A DNA stretch of 6,873 bases from Bacteroidales bacterium UBA3382 (GCA_002358965.1 DEPW01000006.1:1-6873); one strand, 5' to 3'. Positions 1 to 6,873 are shown, counted from the first letter of the stretch. The notes: generated from the letters alone by a model not told the origin. Made by a program: numbers and translations.

Positions 1-685
1 AGGCCAGCCAGGCGCCGTCGGTCCTGGAAAGGTCGGTGACCCGGCTGCCGAAATGGTATTCGCCTCCGTGGGCGACGATGCACTTGCGGATGTTTTCCAT
101 TATCGCAGGCAGTCTGTCGCTTCCGATGTGAGGATGGGCGTCGATCATTATTTCGGGGTCCGCCCCGAAATCCGTCAGCTGTTTCAGCACTTCGCGTATG
201 TCGCCTTTCTTGGTGGAGCGGGTGTAGAGTTTTCCGTCGGAAAATGTTCCGGCCCCGCCTTCGCCGAAACAATAATTCGAATCCGGATCGACAATCCCTT
301 CGCGGCTCAGCATGGCGTTGTCTGCCTTGCGCGCGTGTATGTCCTTGCCGCGTTCGAGTATTATGGGCCTGAACCCTTCCATCAGCAGCCGCAATGCGGC
401 AAATATGCCTGCCGGCCCCGAACCGATGATCAGTACGGGTTCCGAATCGTGTACATCCCTGTATCGAGGAAGGGCGAAGCTCTCGGGCGAGGCTTCCCCT
501 TTGCGTACGGCCAGGCATTTGTACTTGTATGCTATATCCTTGCGTGCGTCGAGCGATTTTCGCGTAATGAATACTTCTGCTATGTCCGACGGCTTTACTC
601 CCATCGCTTTCGCAGCCGCTTCTTTCAATGTGTCTGTGCCGGGAGTCTTGCCGGCGGCCGGTACGGTCAATTCGAATTCTTTCAT
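1..685 (-). CDS. FAD-dependent oxidoreductase, COG2509-like, 3' end outside window
   Basis: This is the N-terminal part (228 complete codons) of a protein resembling the conserved 'NAD(FAD)-utilizing dehydrogenase' family. My translation shows an N-terminal region of about 80 residues, then a Rossmann dinucleotide-binding motif, VLIIGSGPAG at 84-93, with the acidic residue expected to bind the FAD ribose at the end of the second strand (ERG, 111-113). Two conserved family blocks follow: GEGGAGTFSDGKL (141-153) and HPHIGSDRL (184-192). The family is widespread and its physiological substrate is, to my knowledge, unassigned; a cytosolic flavoenzyme is expected from the lack of a signal peptide. 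The ATG at 685-683 was chosen because it lies 13 nt past the tsaD stop and gives the N-terminus expected for the family. No Shine-Dalgarno sequence precedes it. Expression probably depends on the tsaD promoter. The C-terminal half lies beyond the left edge, so integrity cannot be judged. Family assignment is fairly sure; the reaction is unknown. Confidence 0.88.
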   Translation of the reverse strand, partial: MKEFELTVPAAGKTPGTDTLKEAAAKAMGVKPSDIAEVFITRKSLDARKDIAYKYKCLAVRKGEASPESFALPRYRDVHDSEPVLIIGSGPAGIFAALRLLMEGFRPIILERGKDIHARKADNAMLSREGIVDPDSNYCFGEGGAGTFSDGKLYTRSTKKGDIREVLKQLTDFGADPEIMIDAHPHIGSDRLPAIMENIRKCIVAHGGEYHFGSRVTDLSRTDGAWLA

Positions 686-698
686 CGTGCGTCGTGTG

Positions 699-1727
699 TC
701 AAATTCCGAAATCCCTCGCCCTCGATATAGGTGCTATCGACAAAGGGGTGCGGTATCCTTCCAAATATCTGTAGTATCCCGAAACGGCGATCATTGCGGC
801 GTTGTCGGTAGTGAACTTGAATTCGGGAAGATATGTGTTCCAGCCCCTCTTCTTTCCGGTCCTGGCGATTTCTTCCCTGAGCCCTGAATTGGCGGAAACG
901 CCTCCTCCGAGGGCTATCTCCTTGATGCCGGTCATTTCGGAAGCCTTTACGAGCTTCTTCATGAGTATGTCTATCAACGCTTTCTGGAACGAGGCGCAGA
1001 TGTCGTGCTTGTTGTGTTCTATGAAATCCGGGTCTTCGCGCAGGCTGTCTCGCAGGAAATACAGCAGCGAGGTCTTGATGCCGCTGAAGCTGAAGTCGCA
1101 GCCTTCGATGTGAGGCTTGGCGAATGCGAACCGTTTCGGATTTCCCTCTTTGGCAAGGCGGTCGACGATAGGCCCTCCCGGATACCCGAGTCCCATCATT
1201 TTCGAGCATTTGTCGAAGGCTTCGCCTACTGCGTCGTCTATGGTGTGCCCGATTATCTCGAATTTGAAATAATCATGGACTACGACTATCTGGGTATGGC
1301 CGCCGGATACGAGAAGGCACAGGAAAGGAAATGCCGGATGCCTGTTGTCCTTTCCGTATTGCTTTATGAAATGGGAGAGTATGTGTCCTTGCAGATGGTT
1401 CACTTCCACAAGGGGCTTGCCTGTCGACAGGGACAGCCCTTTCGCGAAAGAAGTGCCTACTATCAGAGAGCCGAGCAGCCCGGGGCCTACGGTAAATGCT
1501 ATGGCGTCTATGTCGTCCATTGTGACTCCGGCCTGGGCGAGAGCCTGGGATACGACAGGGACTATGTTCTGCTGGTGCGCCCTCGATGCCAGTTCGGGTA
1601 TGACGCCTCCGTATTGCCGGTGGACTTCCTGGCTGGCGAGGAGGTTGGAAAGCAGGTAGCCGTCTCTGATCACGGCCGAAGAAGTGTCGTCGCAGGAAGA
1701 CTCTATCCCTAAAATCGTAATTGCCAT
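699..1727 (-). CDS. tsaD: tRNA N6-adenosine threonylcarbamoyltransferase subunit TsaD
   Basis: TsaD transfers the threonylcarbamoyl group from threonylcarbamoyl-AMP to A37 of ANN-decoding tRNAs, making t6A, in a cytosolic complex with TsaB and TsaE (neither is in the window). The 342-residue protein is full length for the family. It opens with the ASKHA-type phosphate-binding segment ILGIESSCDDTSSAV (5-19). The metal-binding histidines are seen in NHLQGH (H111 and H115) and the third ligand is D308 in TTDNAAMIA (306-314). Also visible are SRAHQQNIVP (48-57), SGGHT (141-145), FSFSGIKTS (212-220) and GGGVSAN (274-280). All key residues are present, so the enzyme should be active. I start at the ATG at 1727; a TTG two codons upstream is also in frame but gives a less typical N-terminus (MYMAIT). 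It is divergent from tamB and probably heads a transcript with the FAD oxidoreductase gene. It is expected to be essential or near-essential. Confidence 0.98.
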   Translation of the reverse strand: MAITILGIESSCDDTSSAVIRDGYLLSNLLASQEVHRQYGGVIPELASRAHQQNIVPVVSQALAQAGVTMDDIDAIAFTVGPGLLGSLIVGTSFAKGLSLSTGKPLVEVNHLQGHILSHFIKQYGKDNRHPAFPFLCLLVSGGHTQIVVVHDYFKFEIIGHTIDDAVGEAFDKCSKMMGLGYPGGPIVDRLAKEGNPKRFAFAKPHIEGCDFSFSGIKTSLLYFLRDSLREDPDFIEHNKHDICASFQKALIDILMKKLVKASEMTGIKEIALGGGVSANSGLREEIARTGKKRGWNTYLPEFKFTTDNAAMIAVSGYYRYLEGYRTPLSIAPISRARDFGI

Positions 1728-1759
1728 ATACAATAAACCGTCAAAATTTTACAACACCG

Positions 1760-1767
1760 CAAAAATA
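1760..1767 (-). promoter_or_regulatory. Possible -7 element for tsaD
   Basis: On the minus strand these bases read TATTTTTG, an exact match to the Bacteroidota sigma-ABfr -7 consensus TAnnTTTG. Transcription would begin around 1753, giving a tsaD leader of roughly 25 nt. No clear TTTG -33 element lies at the usual 19-21 nt upstream, so the call rests on one box in A/T-rich DNA, where chance matches are easy. Confidence 0.35.
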
Positions 1768-1777
1768 CTGTATTTTT
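1761..1777. repeat. Perfect 17-bp odd-centred palindrome
   Basis: The sequence AAAAATACTGTATTTTT has two perfectly complementary 8-bp arms (1761-1768 and 1770-1777) around a single central T at 1769. It overlaps the minus-strand -7 candidate and the near-match plus-strand box, so it sits between and partly within the two promoters. It may be an operator for a dimeric regulator, a shared bidirectional promoter core, or simply the result of two facing A/T-rich boxes. It is not placed to act as a terminator, since both genes begin rather than end here. Confidence 0.6.
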
Positions 1778-1781
1778 TGAT

Positions 1782-1789
1782 TATTTTTG
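1782..1789 (+). promoter_or_regulatory. Possible -7 element for tamB
   Basis: TATTTTTG on the plus strand matches TAnnTTTG exactly. Transcription from it would start near 1795, leaving a leader of only about 10 nt before the ATG at 1805. A near-match with one extra T (1771-1779) lies 11 bp upstream and would give a more ordinary leader of about 20 nt. Neither has a convincing TTTG at the -33 position. The choice between them cannot be made from sequence. Confidence 0.33.
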
Positions 1790-1804
1790 TAAGATTTATA
1801 TAGT

Positions 1805-4800
1805 ATGGCTGTGCGAAGGAAGGTTTTTAATGTGATATTAAGGTCCGCAGTGGCCGTCCTGATATTGGCCGTGGCGCTTTATGTGGCGCTGCAAACCTCT
1901 GTCGTGCAGACATATATCGCAGACAAGGCCCTGTCTTCGCTCAATGAAAGCATAGCCGGAAAGGTGCATGTCGGTCGCATCTATGTGAATTGGCTGAACA
2001 ATATACTCTTGCAGGATGTCACCGTCCTGGACGGGGCGAAACGCTCACCCGAAGTGTCCGATACGCTTTTCCATGCTGAAAAAATAGTATTGCAGTACAC
2101 TTTCCGGGGACTCTTCTCTAAGGAAGGGCCGCAGATATCCCGTGTGGCCGTTACCGGAGGAGGCATCAATCTGGTGCTGGAGGATGACGAAGTGCCGGTG
2201 GACGGAAAATATTACAATACCAATCTTACCAGGATTTTCGGTCTGGACAAATACCGGGACGCAGGCGCGGATTCCTCGGATACGGCAGTCGCTGCCGCGG
2301 ACACGGAAGAGGCTGTCAAAAGCCTCTTCCGGTTGAAAAACGTGCGTATCAAGGACTTCGCTTTCAACATGTACGACCTGACGAAGGATGTGGCCGAGCA
2401 GGAGGCGAAGGGGGGCATCAATTGGCGCGATATGAACATAAGCGATATCTATTTCGATATCAAGGATATGGAGATGACCGACGGAGTCATCAGAGGCCGT
2501 ATGGCAAAAGGCTCTTTCCGCGAGAGGAGCGGCTTCAACTGCCGCAATATTTCAGGGACGGTACGCGTAGGGGGCGGCCTCACTTCGATCGATGCCCTGA
2601 GGATCGAAGACGATTATTCGGATCTGAGGATAGGCAATTATTCGATGATGTATGACTCGACGAAGGATTTTTCCGATTACATAAGGAAAGTCGCGATGTC
2701 CATATCCTTTCCGGATACTTGCCGGCTCAACATGAGGACGATAGGGTTTTTCGCCCCATCGCTCGAAGGTCTGGATCTCGATGTCTCCCTTTACGGGGGT
2801 GCCCGAGGTACGGTCGATTCCCTTTATGCCGCTCCCCTTGTCGTCAGACTGGACGATTACGGGACCGCTTTTACCCTGTATGGCGGGATGAAGGGGCTTC
2901 CGGACATAGGCGCGTCTTGTGTCGAGGCGTCAATAGACAGTCTGAAATCGGATGCTGCCGGAATTTCCGCTCTGATTGCGTTCTTTACGGGAAGAGAGGC
3001 CCCGGCCTTTTTGGAAGCCGTCCCCGAAGGGGAGATTGTCTTCAAAGGCGATTTTTCCGGCATGCTTGACGCTCTTGCCGTCAGGGCCGGGCTTTCGTCC
3101 CCGTCAGGAAATGTGGGGCTGGATGTCGCCGTGAAAGGGCTTATGGGCGATGCCCTGACAGTGTCGGGAACTGTCAGCGCAGAGAATCTCGATGCAGGAA
3201 AGATGCTTTCGACGGATATTGTGGGGACGGCTGATCTTGAAGCCCGTTTTTCGGTCTCTCTGGAAGAAGGCAGGCTCGTTTACGCCGACCTGGACGACGC
3301 TTCCGTTTCAAAGCTGGTTGCCGGAGGTTATGCATATTCGGGGATAAATGTGTCAGGGCATCTTGAAGACGGCCTGTTCAATGCGTCCGTAGTGAGTTCG
3401 GACCCGAACCTGTCGGTGTCTGTGGACGCCTCGGGCTGTCTGGATTCGTTGTATGCATACGGTTTTGTCGCCGATGTAAGGCATGCTGATCTGAACGCAT
3501 TGAATATCGACAAGCGGGGCAGATCGGTCGTGTCTTTCCGTGCCGAATCGGATTTCGGCAAGACGGCCGGAGGGGATATAGACGGCACGGTGGCCATAGA
3601 TGGTCTGGTGCTTGAAAACGAAGCCGGTGCGGAAGACATAGGTGCGATAAGGCTGGAGGCATCCAGCAATCCGAGGAACTATGCCGTGACGCTCGAATCC
3701 GATTTTCTGGATGCGGAGTTTTCGGGGACGGCTTCTCTGGCGAGGTTCATCAAGGATTTCCAGGCTCTTACTACCGGAATATCCGCAGATGCCCTTTGTC
3801 CCGAGGACGCCCTTGTCTGGAGCGGTAACATTTACGACCTTGCCGTCACTACGGGCAATTCGATGGGAGTGTGCTCTTTCATCAGGCCAGGGCTGTATGT
3901 GGCTGAAGGAAGCGGCCTGTCATTGCATGTCGGAGATGCCGGGGAAGTCGAAGCGGAGCTTTCTTCCCAAAGGATAGCGTTAGGCGAAAATTATCTCAAG
4001 GATCTGACTTTCAAGGCTACCAACCCAGGCAGCACCCTCGACTGCGTGCTGCGGACTTCCGAGGCGAGGGCTGCATCAGTGCTTTTCGACAATCCGAGGC
4101 TGTCGCTTGCCGTACTTGACAACTCGGCGTATGTGCGGCTTTCGTATTCGGATCCCGGAAGGGATTCGGTAAACAGCGGACAGCTGAATTTCCGTACGGA
4201 TTTCATAAGGGATACTCTTGATGGAAAATTGTCGGCCGGTATCAGGGTGGGGAGTTCGGAATTTTATGTGAACGGCGGAAAATGGTCTGTCGCGCCGGCG
4301 ACGGTGATGATTGCCGACAGGAGTCTGGTTGTCGACTCGCTCACCATAGGCAACGGGCCGCAGAGCATCTGCGTGAACACATCCGGCAGCGGAGCCGGTT
4401 CCGATACGCTTACGGTTTCTTTGTCCATGTTCGATGTTTCGGCGCTGAACCCGGTGATTGGCGGCTATGATTTGCGCGGCGAGATTTCGGGATATGCGAG
4501 CCTTACGGATATTTTCGAAGATCCGGGATTGCTCATGGACATACGCGTGGATTCGGTAAGCGTCGCCGGGATAGAGGCCGGCAATCTGGATATCATGAGC
4601 CGTTGGGACGAAACGAACAAGAGGTTCAGCCTGTATCTGCAGAACGAAATAGACGGGAAGCATACCGTCAATACGACCGGGTTCCTCCGCCCGAAAGACA
4701 AATATCTGAGCATGAATATGAGGCTGGACGGTCTTCCTGCCGGGTATTTCGCTCCGGCTCTCGAGTCGGTGCTTTCAGACATATCCGGTTCGGTTTCAGG

Positions 4801-6391
4801 TCATCTTTCGCTTTCAGGCAATCTGGACAGGCTTGTCCTGAGGAGCCGCAGGCTGTCTTTGGAGGATGTGCTGGCCACGATAGCGTATACGAATGTCACT
4901 TACAGGCTCAATGGCGCACTTTCGGCAAACGAAGCAGGCATATCGGTGAATGACATCCTCGTCGAGGACTTTTCGGGACACAGGGGCATACTTTCCGGAA
5001 ATATAGGATACGAATATTTCAGGAATATGGATTTCGATGTGGAACTGAAATTCAGCGGGCTTGAATGTATCGATGTGCCGATGGGCGCGGACCGGGATTT
5101 TTACGGTACGGCTTTCGCTACGGGAAGGTTGTTCCTGCAGGGACCGTTGGACAGGCTGTCGCTTTCGGCGGATGCCAGGACCATGCCGGGAACGATGTTC
5201 CACATACCCGTCGGTTCGGTGTCCGATGCCGGTAACAGCCAGATTCTTACCTTCAAGGATTATTCCCCGGCGGAAGAAGAGTCGGATCCTTACGATCTGA
5301 TGCTTTCCCGGCTGGGTGAAAACAAGGCCGGCGGTGCCAGTCTTGCGATAGACCTGCATCTCAATGTGACTTCCGACGCCTCGGTATTCGTCGAATTGGA
5401 CGAGACATCCGGAAGCGGTTTCAGGGGGCAGGGGACCGGTACGGTGGACATCACTGTGGGCGGCGACAGCGGTTTCGGCATAAGGGGAGACTATACTGTC
5501 GGCGAGGGTGACTTCAGATTTTCGGTCGGCGGTCTTGTCGCCAGGGATTTTACCATAGACGAAGGCAGCACAGTGCGTTTTAATGGCGATATAATGGAAT
5601 CCGATCTGAACATCAATGCGATATATACGACAAAGACATCCCTGGGAACGCTCATAGCCGACACCTCTTCAGTGTCTTCGCGAAGGACAGTGAACTGCCT
5701 GATAGGGATTTCGGGCAAGCTTTCGAATCCGAACCTGCGTTTCGACATAGACATACCGGACATAGACCCGATGGTGCGTTCGAGGGTAGAGAGCGCTCTT
5801 TCGACTGACGACAAGATACAGAAGCAGTTCCTTTCGCTGCTCATGTCGAACAGTTTCATTCCGGACGAGCAGTCGAGCATAGTGAACAACTCGTCGCTGC
5901 TCTTTTCCAATGTGTCGGAAGTGCTGTCCGGCCAGTTGAGTTCGATATTCCAGAAATTCGAAATCCCTTTGGATCTCGGAGTCAATTATCAGCAGTCGGA
6001 TACGGGTACGGACATCTTCGATGTGGCCGTGTCTACGCAGCTGTTCAACAACAGGGTGATTGTCAACGGCAACATAGGTAACCGGCAGAACAGCGTCACC
6101 GGCAACAACGGCGTTGCGGGCGATATCGACATAGAGATCAAGCTCGACCGCAAAGGAGTGTTGAGGCTCAACCTGTTCTCGCATTCGGCGGATCAGTACT
6201 CGTCGTATCTCGACCAGTCGCAGCGCAGCGGTGTCGGTATCACTTACCAGCAAGAGTTTTCGACTTTCAAGGAATTGTGGCAGAAGATGTTCTGGAGCCG
6301 CAAGCGTAAACGGGCGGCGGAAGAAGAGGAGTTGCGCTTGATGATGGAGCAGCCGGAAGACAAGGAAGAAATGGTATTGGAAGTGGAATGA
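1805..6391 (+). CDS. tamB: TamB / AsmA-like translocation and assembly module protein
   Basis: This 1528-residue protein matches TamB in architecture. A short basic N-terminus (MAVRRK) precedes one hydrophobic helix at about 11-31, an inner-membrane anchor leaving the rest in the periplasm. AsmA-like sequence follows (about 32-125), then a long body of alternating hydrophobic/polar beta strands, expected to form the hydrophobic-groove 'beta-taco' of this superfamily. An Ala/Asp/Glu-rich, probably flexible stretch lies at 152-171. The C-terminal TamB (DUF490) domain shows its hallmark GDYTVGEGDFRF (1228-1239) and NGDIMESDLNINAIY (1260-1274), then a helical segment TDDKIQKQFLSLLM (1334-1347). 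A charged tail ends the protein (1498-1528). TamB works with an Omp85 protein (TamA, or lipoprotein TamL in Bacteroidota) in outer-membrane protein assembly, and TamB-like proteins also take part in phospholipid transport; no such partner is in the window. It is somewhat longer than E. coli TamB (about 1260 residues), as is common in this phylum. The frame is intact. The ATG at 1805 is the first in frame that includes the basic residues and anchor. Confidence 0.93.
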   Translation: MAVRRKVFNVILRSAVAVLILAVALYVALQTSVVQTYIADKALSSLNESIAGKVHVGRIYVNWLNNILLQDVTVLDGAKRSPEVSDTLFHAEKIVLQYTFRGLFSKEGPQISRVAVTGGGINLVLEDDEVPVDGKYYNTNLTRIFGLDKYRDAGADSSDTAVAAADTEEAVKSLFRLKNVRIKDFAFNMYDLTKDVAEQEAKGGINWRDMNISDIYFDIKDMEMTDGVIRGRMAKGSFRERSGFNCRNISGTVRVGGGLTSIDALRIEDDYSDLRIGNYSMMYDSTKDFSDYIRKVAMSISFPDTCRLNMRTIGFFAPSLEGLDLDVSLYGGARGTVDSLYAAPLVVRLDDYGTAFTLYGGMKGLPDIGASCVEASIDSLKSDAAGISALIAFFTGREAPAFLEAVPEGEIVFKGDFSGMLDALAVRAGLSSPSGNVGLDVAVKGLMGDALTVSGTVSAENLDAGKMLSTDIVGTADLEARFSVSLEEGRLVYADLDDASVSKLVAGGYAYSGINVSGHLEDGLFNASVVSSDPNLSVSVDASGCLDSLYAYGFVADVRHADLNALNIDKRGRSVVSFRAESDFGKTAGGDIDGTVAIDGLVLENEAGAEDIGAIRLEASSNPRNYAVTLESDFLDAEFSGTASLARFIKDFQALTTGISADALCPEDALVWSGNIYDLAVTTGNSMGVCSFIRPGLYVAEGSGLSLHVGDAGEVEAELSSQRIALGENYLKDLTFKATNPGSTLDCVLRTSEARAASVLFDNPRLSLAVLDNSAYVRLSYSDPGRDSVNSGQLNFRTDFIRDTLDGKLSAGIRVGSSEFYVNGGKWSVAPATVMIADRSLVVDSLTIGNGPQSICVNTSGSGAGSDTLTVSLSMFDVSALNPVIGGYDLRGEISGYASLTDIFEDPGLLMDIRVDSVSVAGIEAGNLDIMSRWDETNKRFSLYLQNEIDGKHTVNTTGFLRPKDKYLSMNMRLDGLPAGYFAPALESVLSDISGSVSGHLSLSGNLDRLVLRSRRLSLEDVLATIAYTNVTYRLNGALSANEAGISVNDILVEDFSGHRGILSGNIGYEYFRNMDFDVELKFSGLECIDVPMGADRDFYGTAFATGRLFLQGPLDRLSLSADARTMPGTMFHIPVGSVSDAGNSQILTFKDYSPAEEESDPYDLMLSRLGENKAGGASLAIDLHLNVTSDASVFVELDETSGSGFRGQGTGTVDITVGGDSGFGIRGDYTVGEGDFRFSVGGLVARDFTIDEGSTVRFNGDIMESDLNINAIYTTKTSLGTLIADTSSVSSRRTVNCLIGISGKLSNPNLRFDIDIPDIDPMVRSRVESALSTDDKIQKQFLSLLMSNSFIPDEQSSIVNNSSLLFSNVSEVLSGQLSSIFQKFEIPLDLGVNYQQSDTGTDIFDVAVSTQLFNNRVIVNGNIGNRQNSVTGNNGVAGDIDIEIKLDRKGVLRLNLFSHSADQYSSYLDQSQRSGVGITYQQEFSTFKELWQKMFWSRKRKRAAEEEELRLMMEQPEDKEEMVLEVE

Positions 6392-6411
6392 TGCGAAAAA
6401 AAGGCGATATG
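6379..6411 (+). promoter_or_regulatory. tamB / methyltransferase overlap and start region
   Basis: Three in-frame ATGs compete as the start of the downstream gene: 6388 and 6391 (tandem ATGATG, overlapping the tamB TGA at 6389-6391) and 6409. A GGAAG at 6379-6383 lies 4 and 7 nt ahead of the first two. An A7GG tract at 6396-6404 lies just before the third. The stop/start overlap points to translational coupling, while the N-terminus I recall for relatives (Met followed closely by the first beta strand) favours 6409. Confidence 0.55.
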
Positions 6412-6873
6412 GAATACGGAAAATTGTTTTTGATACCTTCGTTCATCGGGGACAACCGTCCAGAGGATGTGCTCCCGGCAAGGACTGTCGAGGCTGCCTG
6501 CTCTTTGGACTGTTTCGTCGTGGAGGAGCTTCGGACGGCAAGGCGTTTCCTTTCGGCGATAGGACTGAAAGGGAAGCTGGGATCGGTCGAGTTCCACGAA
6601 TTGAACGAGCATACGCCCTACGGTGAGATCGAAGGATATGTCAGACTGTTTGAAAACGGCCGCAATGTAGGTCTCGTTTCCGAAGCGGGACTTCCGGCGG
6701 TGGCAGACCCGGGGGCCCGCCTGGTGGCTCTCGCGCATCGCGAAGGCATACGGGTCGTCCCTTTCGTCGGGCCGTCTTCTCTCATGCTCGCGCTGATGTC
6801 TTCGGGAATGAACGGCCAGTCTTTCGCCTTTTGCGGCTATCTTCCGGTGAAGCCGGACGAAAGGAGAGGCAGG
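6388..6873 (+). CDS. RsmI-like SAM-dependent methyltransferase (tetrapyrrole methylase fold), 3' end outside window
   Basis: This is the N-terminal part of a protein of the SAM-dependent tetrapyrrole methylase superfamily, closest in pattern to RsmI, which 2'-O-methylates C1402 of 16S rRNA. Counting from ATG 6391, I see the first strand KLFLIPSFIGD (11-21, where RsmI has a PTPIGN-like loop), VEELRTARRFL (44-54, where RsmI has an EDTR motif), FHELNEHTP (68-76), GLVSEAGLPAVADPGARLV (94-112, the RsmI glycine-rich SAM-site block, where RsmI has SDAGTPxISDPG), VPFVGPSS (123-130) and FCGYLPVKPDER (147-158). These substitutions match a shorter Bacteroidota paralogue group that I recall beside canonical RsmI, so I leave the symbol empty; its substrate is unknown to me. 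The gene overlaps the end of tamB by 4 nt if the outermost ATG is used, or follows it by 17 nt if 6409 is used. Co-transcription with tamB is likely. The C-terminal part is outside the window. Confidence 0.86.
   Translation, partial: MMRKKGDMEYGKLFLIPSFIGDNRPEDVLPARTVEAACSLDCFVVEELRTARRFLSAIGLKGKLGSVEFHELNEHTPYGEIEGYVRLFENGRNVGLVSEAGLPAVADPGARLVALAHREGIRVVPFVGPSSLMLALMSSGMNGQSFAFCGYLPVKPDERRGR

Larger units (their letters stand above)
1728..1804. promoter_or_regulatory. Divergent tsaD/tamB intergenic promoter region
   Basis: These 77 bp are the only real gap between genes in the window and are much richer in A and T than the flanking coding DNA. Both genes start outward from here, so it must carry start signals for each strand unless distant promoters are used. 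It contains outward-facing TATTTTTG boxes (listed separately) and a 17-bp palindrome at 1761-1777. No Shine-Dalgarno sequence is evident before either ATG, as is usual in Bacteroidota. No tRNA, riboswitch or small ORF is recognisable. Confidence 0.7.

Noticed and set aside
53..730. 225-codon plus-strand ORF opposite the FAD oxidoreductase gene
   Set aside because: It lies antisense to a gene with clear flavoprotein motifs and runs past that gene's start. Its product is rich in Phe, Tyr, Arg and Cys with no recognisable domain, typical of a shadow frame.
682..1209. 175-codon minus-strand ORF overlapping the 3' half of tsaD in another frame
   Set aside because: Same strand as tsaD but a different frame; the composition is Arg/Gln/His-heavy with no domain. 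It would overlap both tsaD and the start of the FAD gene.
1005..1712. 235-codon plus-strand ORF opposite tsaD
   Set aside because: Fully antisense to tsaD, whose catalytic motifs are all intact on the other strand. The predicted product has no known motif, and the open frame follows from tsaD codon use.
1761..1777. Palindrome read as a Rho-independent terminator or a LexA box
   Set aside because: No gene ends here, so a terminator makes no sense; the stem is almost all A-T. The central ACTGTAT only resembles half of an E. coli LexA site, and Bacteroidota do not share that consensus.
4076..4663. 195-codon minus-strand ORF within tamB, plus similar antisense frames at 4814-5359, 5491-5985 and 5669-6253
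   Set aside because: All sit inside the continuous tamB frame and have basic, His/Arg-rich products without motifs. They are mirror frames of tamB codons.
6244..6738. 164-codon minus-strand ORF across the tamB/methyltransferase junction
   Set aside because: It crosses the end of one gene and the start of another, both with family motifs on the plus strand, and shows no domain of its own.
1..6873. A new defence, mobile or biosynthetic system
   Set aside because: Every gene belongs to a known conserved family, base composition looks even across the coding parts, and there are no direct repeats, transposase genes, integrase genes or tRNA-linked attachment sites visible.

Overview
The window holds four protein genes in two divergent pairs and almost no non-coding DNA. 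It looks like a chromosomal core region from a member of the Bacteroidota, probably order Bacteroidales. The TsaD and TamB sequences resemble the versions I know from that phylum, genes lack clear Shine-Dalgarno sites, and the only intergenic gap carries TATTTTTG boxes that fit the phylum's TAnnTTTG -7 promoter element. Coding DNA is of moderate GC (about half by eye), and ATA (Ile) and AGG (Arg) codons are freely used. Genus cannot be settled from sequence reading alone.

Left half (minus strand): tsaD (1727 down to 699) encodes the catalytic subunit of the tRNA t6A37 threonylcarbamoyl transfer complex. It is followed after 13 nt by a gene cut by the window's left edge (685 down to 1), which encodes the N-terminal 228 residues of a conserved FAD-dependent oxidoreductase of unknown substrate. 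The two are probably co-transcribed.

Middle (1728-1804): a 77-bp, very AT-rich divergent promoter region. It holds an outward-facing TATTTTTG box for each gene and a perfect 17-bp odd-centred palindrome between them.

Right half (plus strand): a 1528-residue TamB/AsmA-like envelope protein (1805-6391) with an N-terminal membrane anchor, a long beta-rich periplasmic body and a C-terminal TamB (DUF490) domain. Its stop codon overlaps the start of a fourth gene (6388 to beyond 6873), which encodes a tetrapyrrole-methylase-fold SAM-dependent methyltransferase related to the 16S rRNA methyltransferase RsmI but with divergent motifs.

The genes join two housekeeping themes, RNA modification or translation fidelity (tsaD, the RsmI-like protein) and outer-membrane biogenesis (tamB). 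I see no mobile element, CRISPR array, RNA gene or defence system, and no convincing new multi-gene system. The more interesting points are the palindromic divergent promoter, the coupling of a divergent RsmI paralogue to tamB, and the charged tail on TamB.
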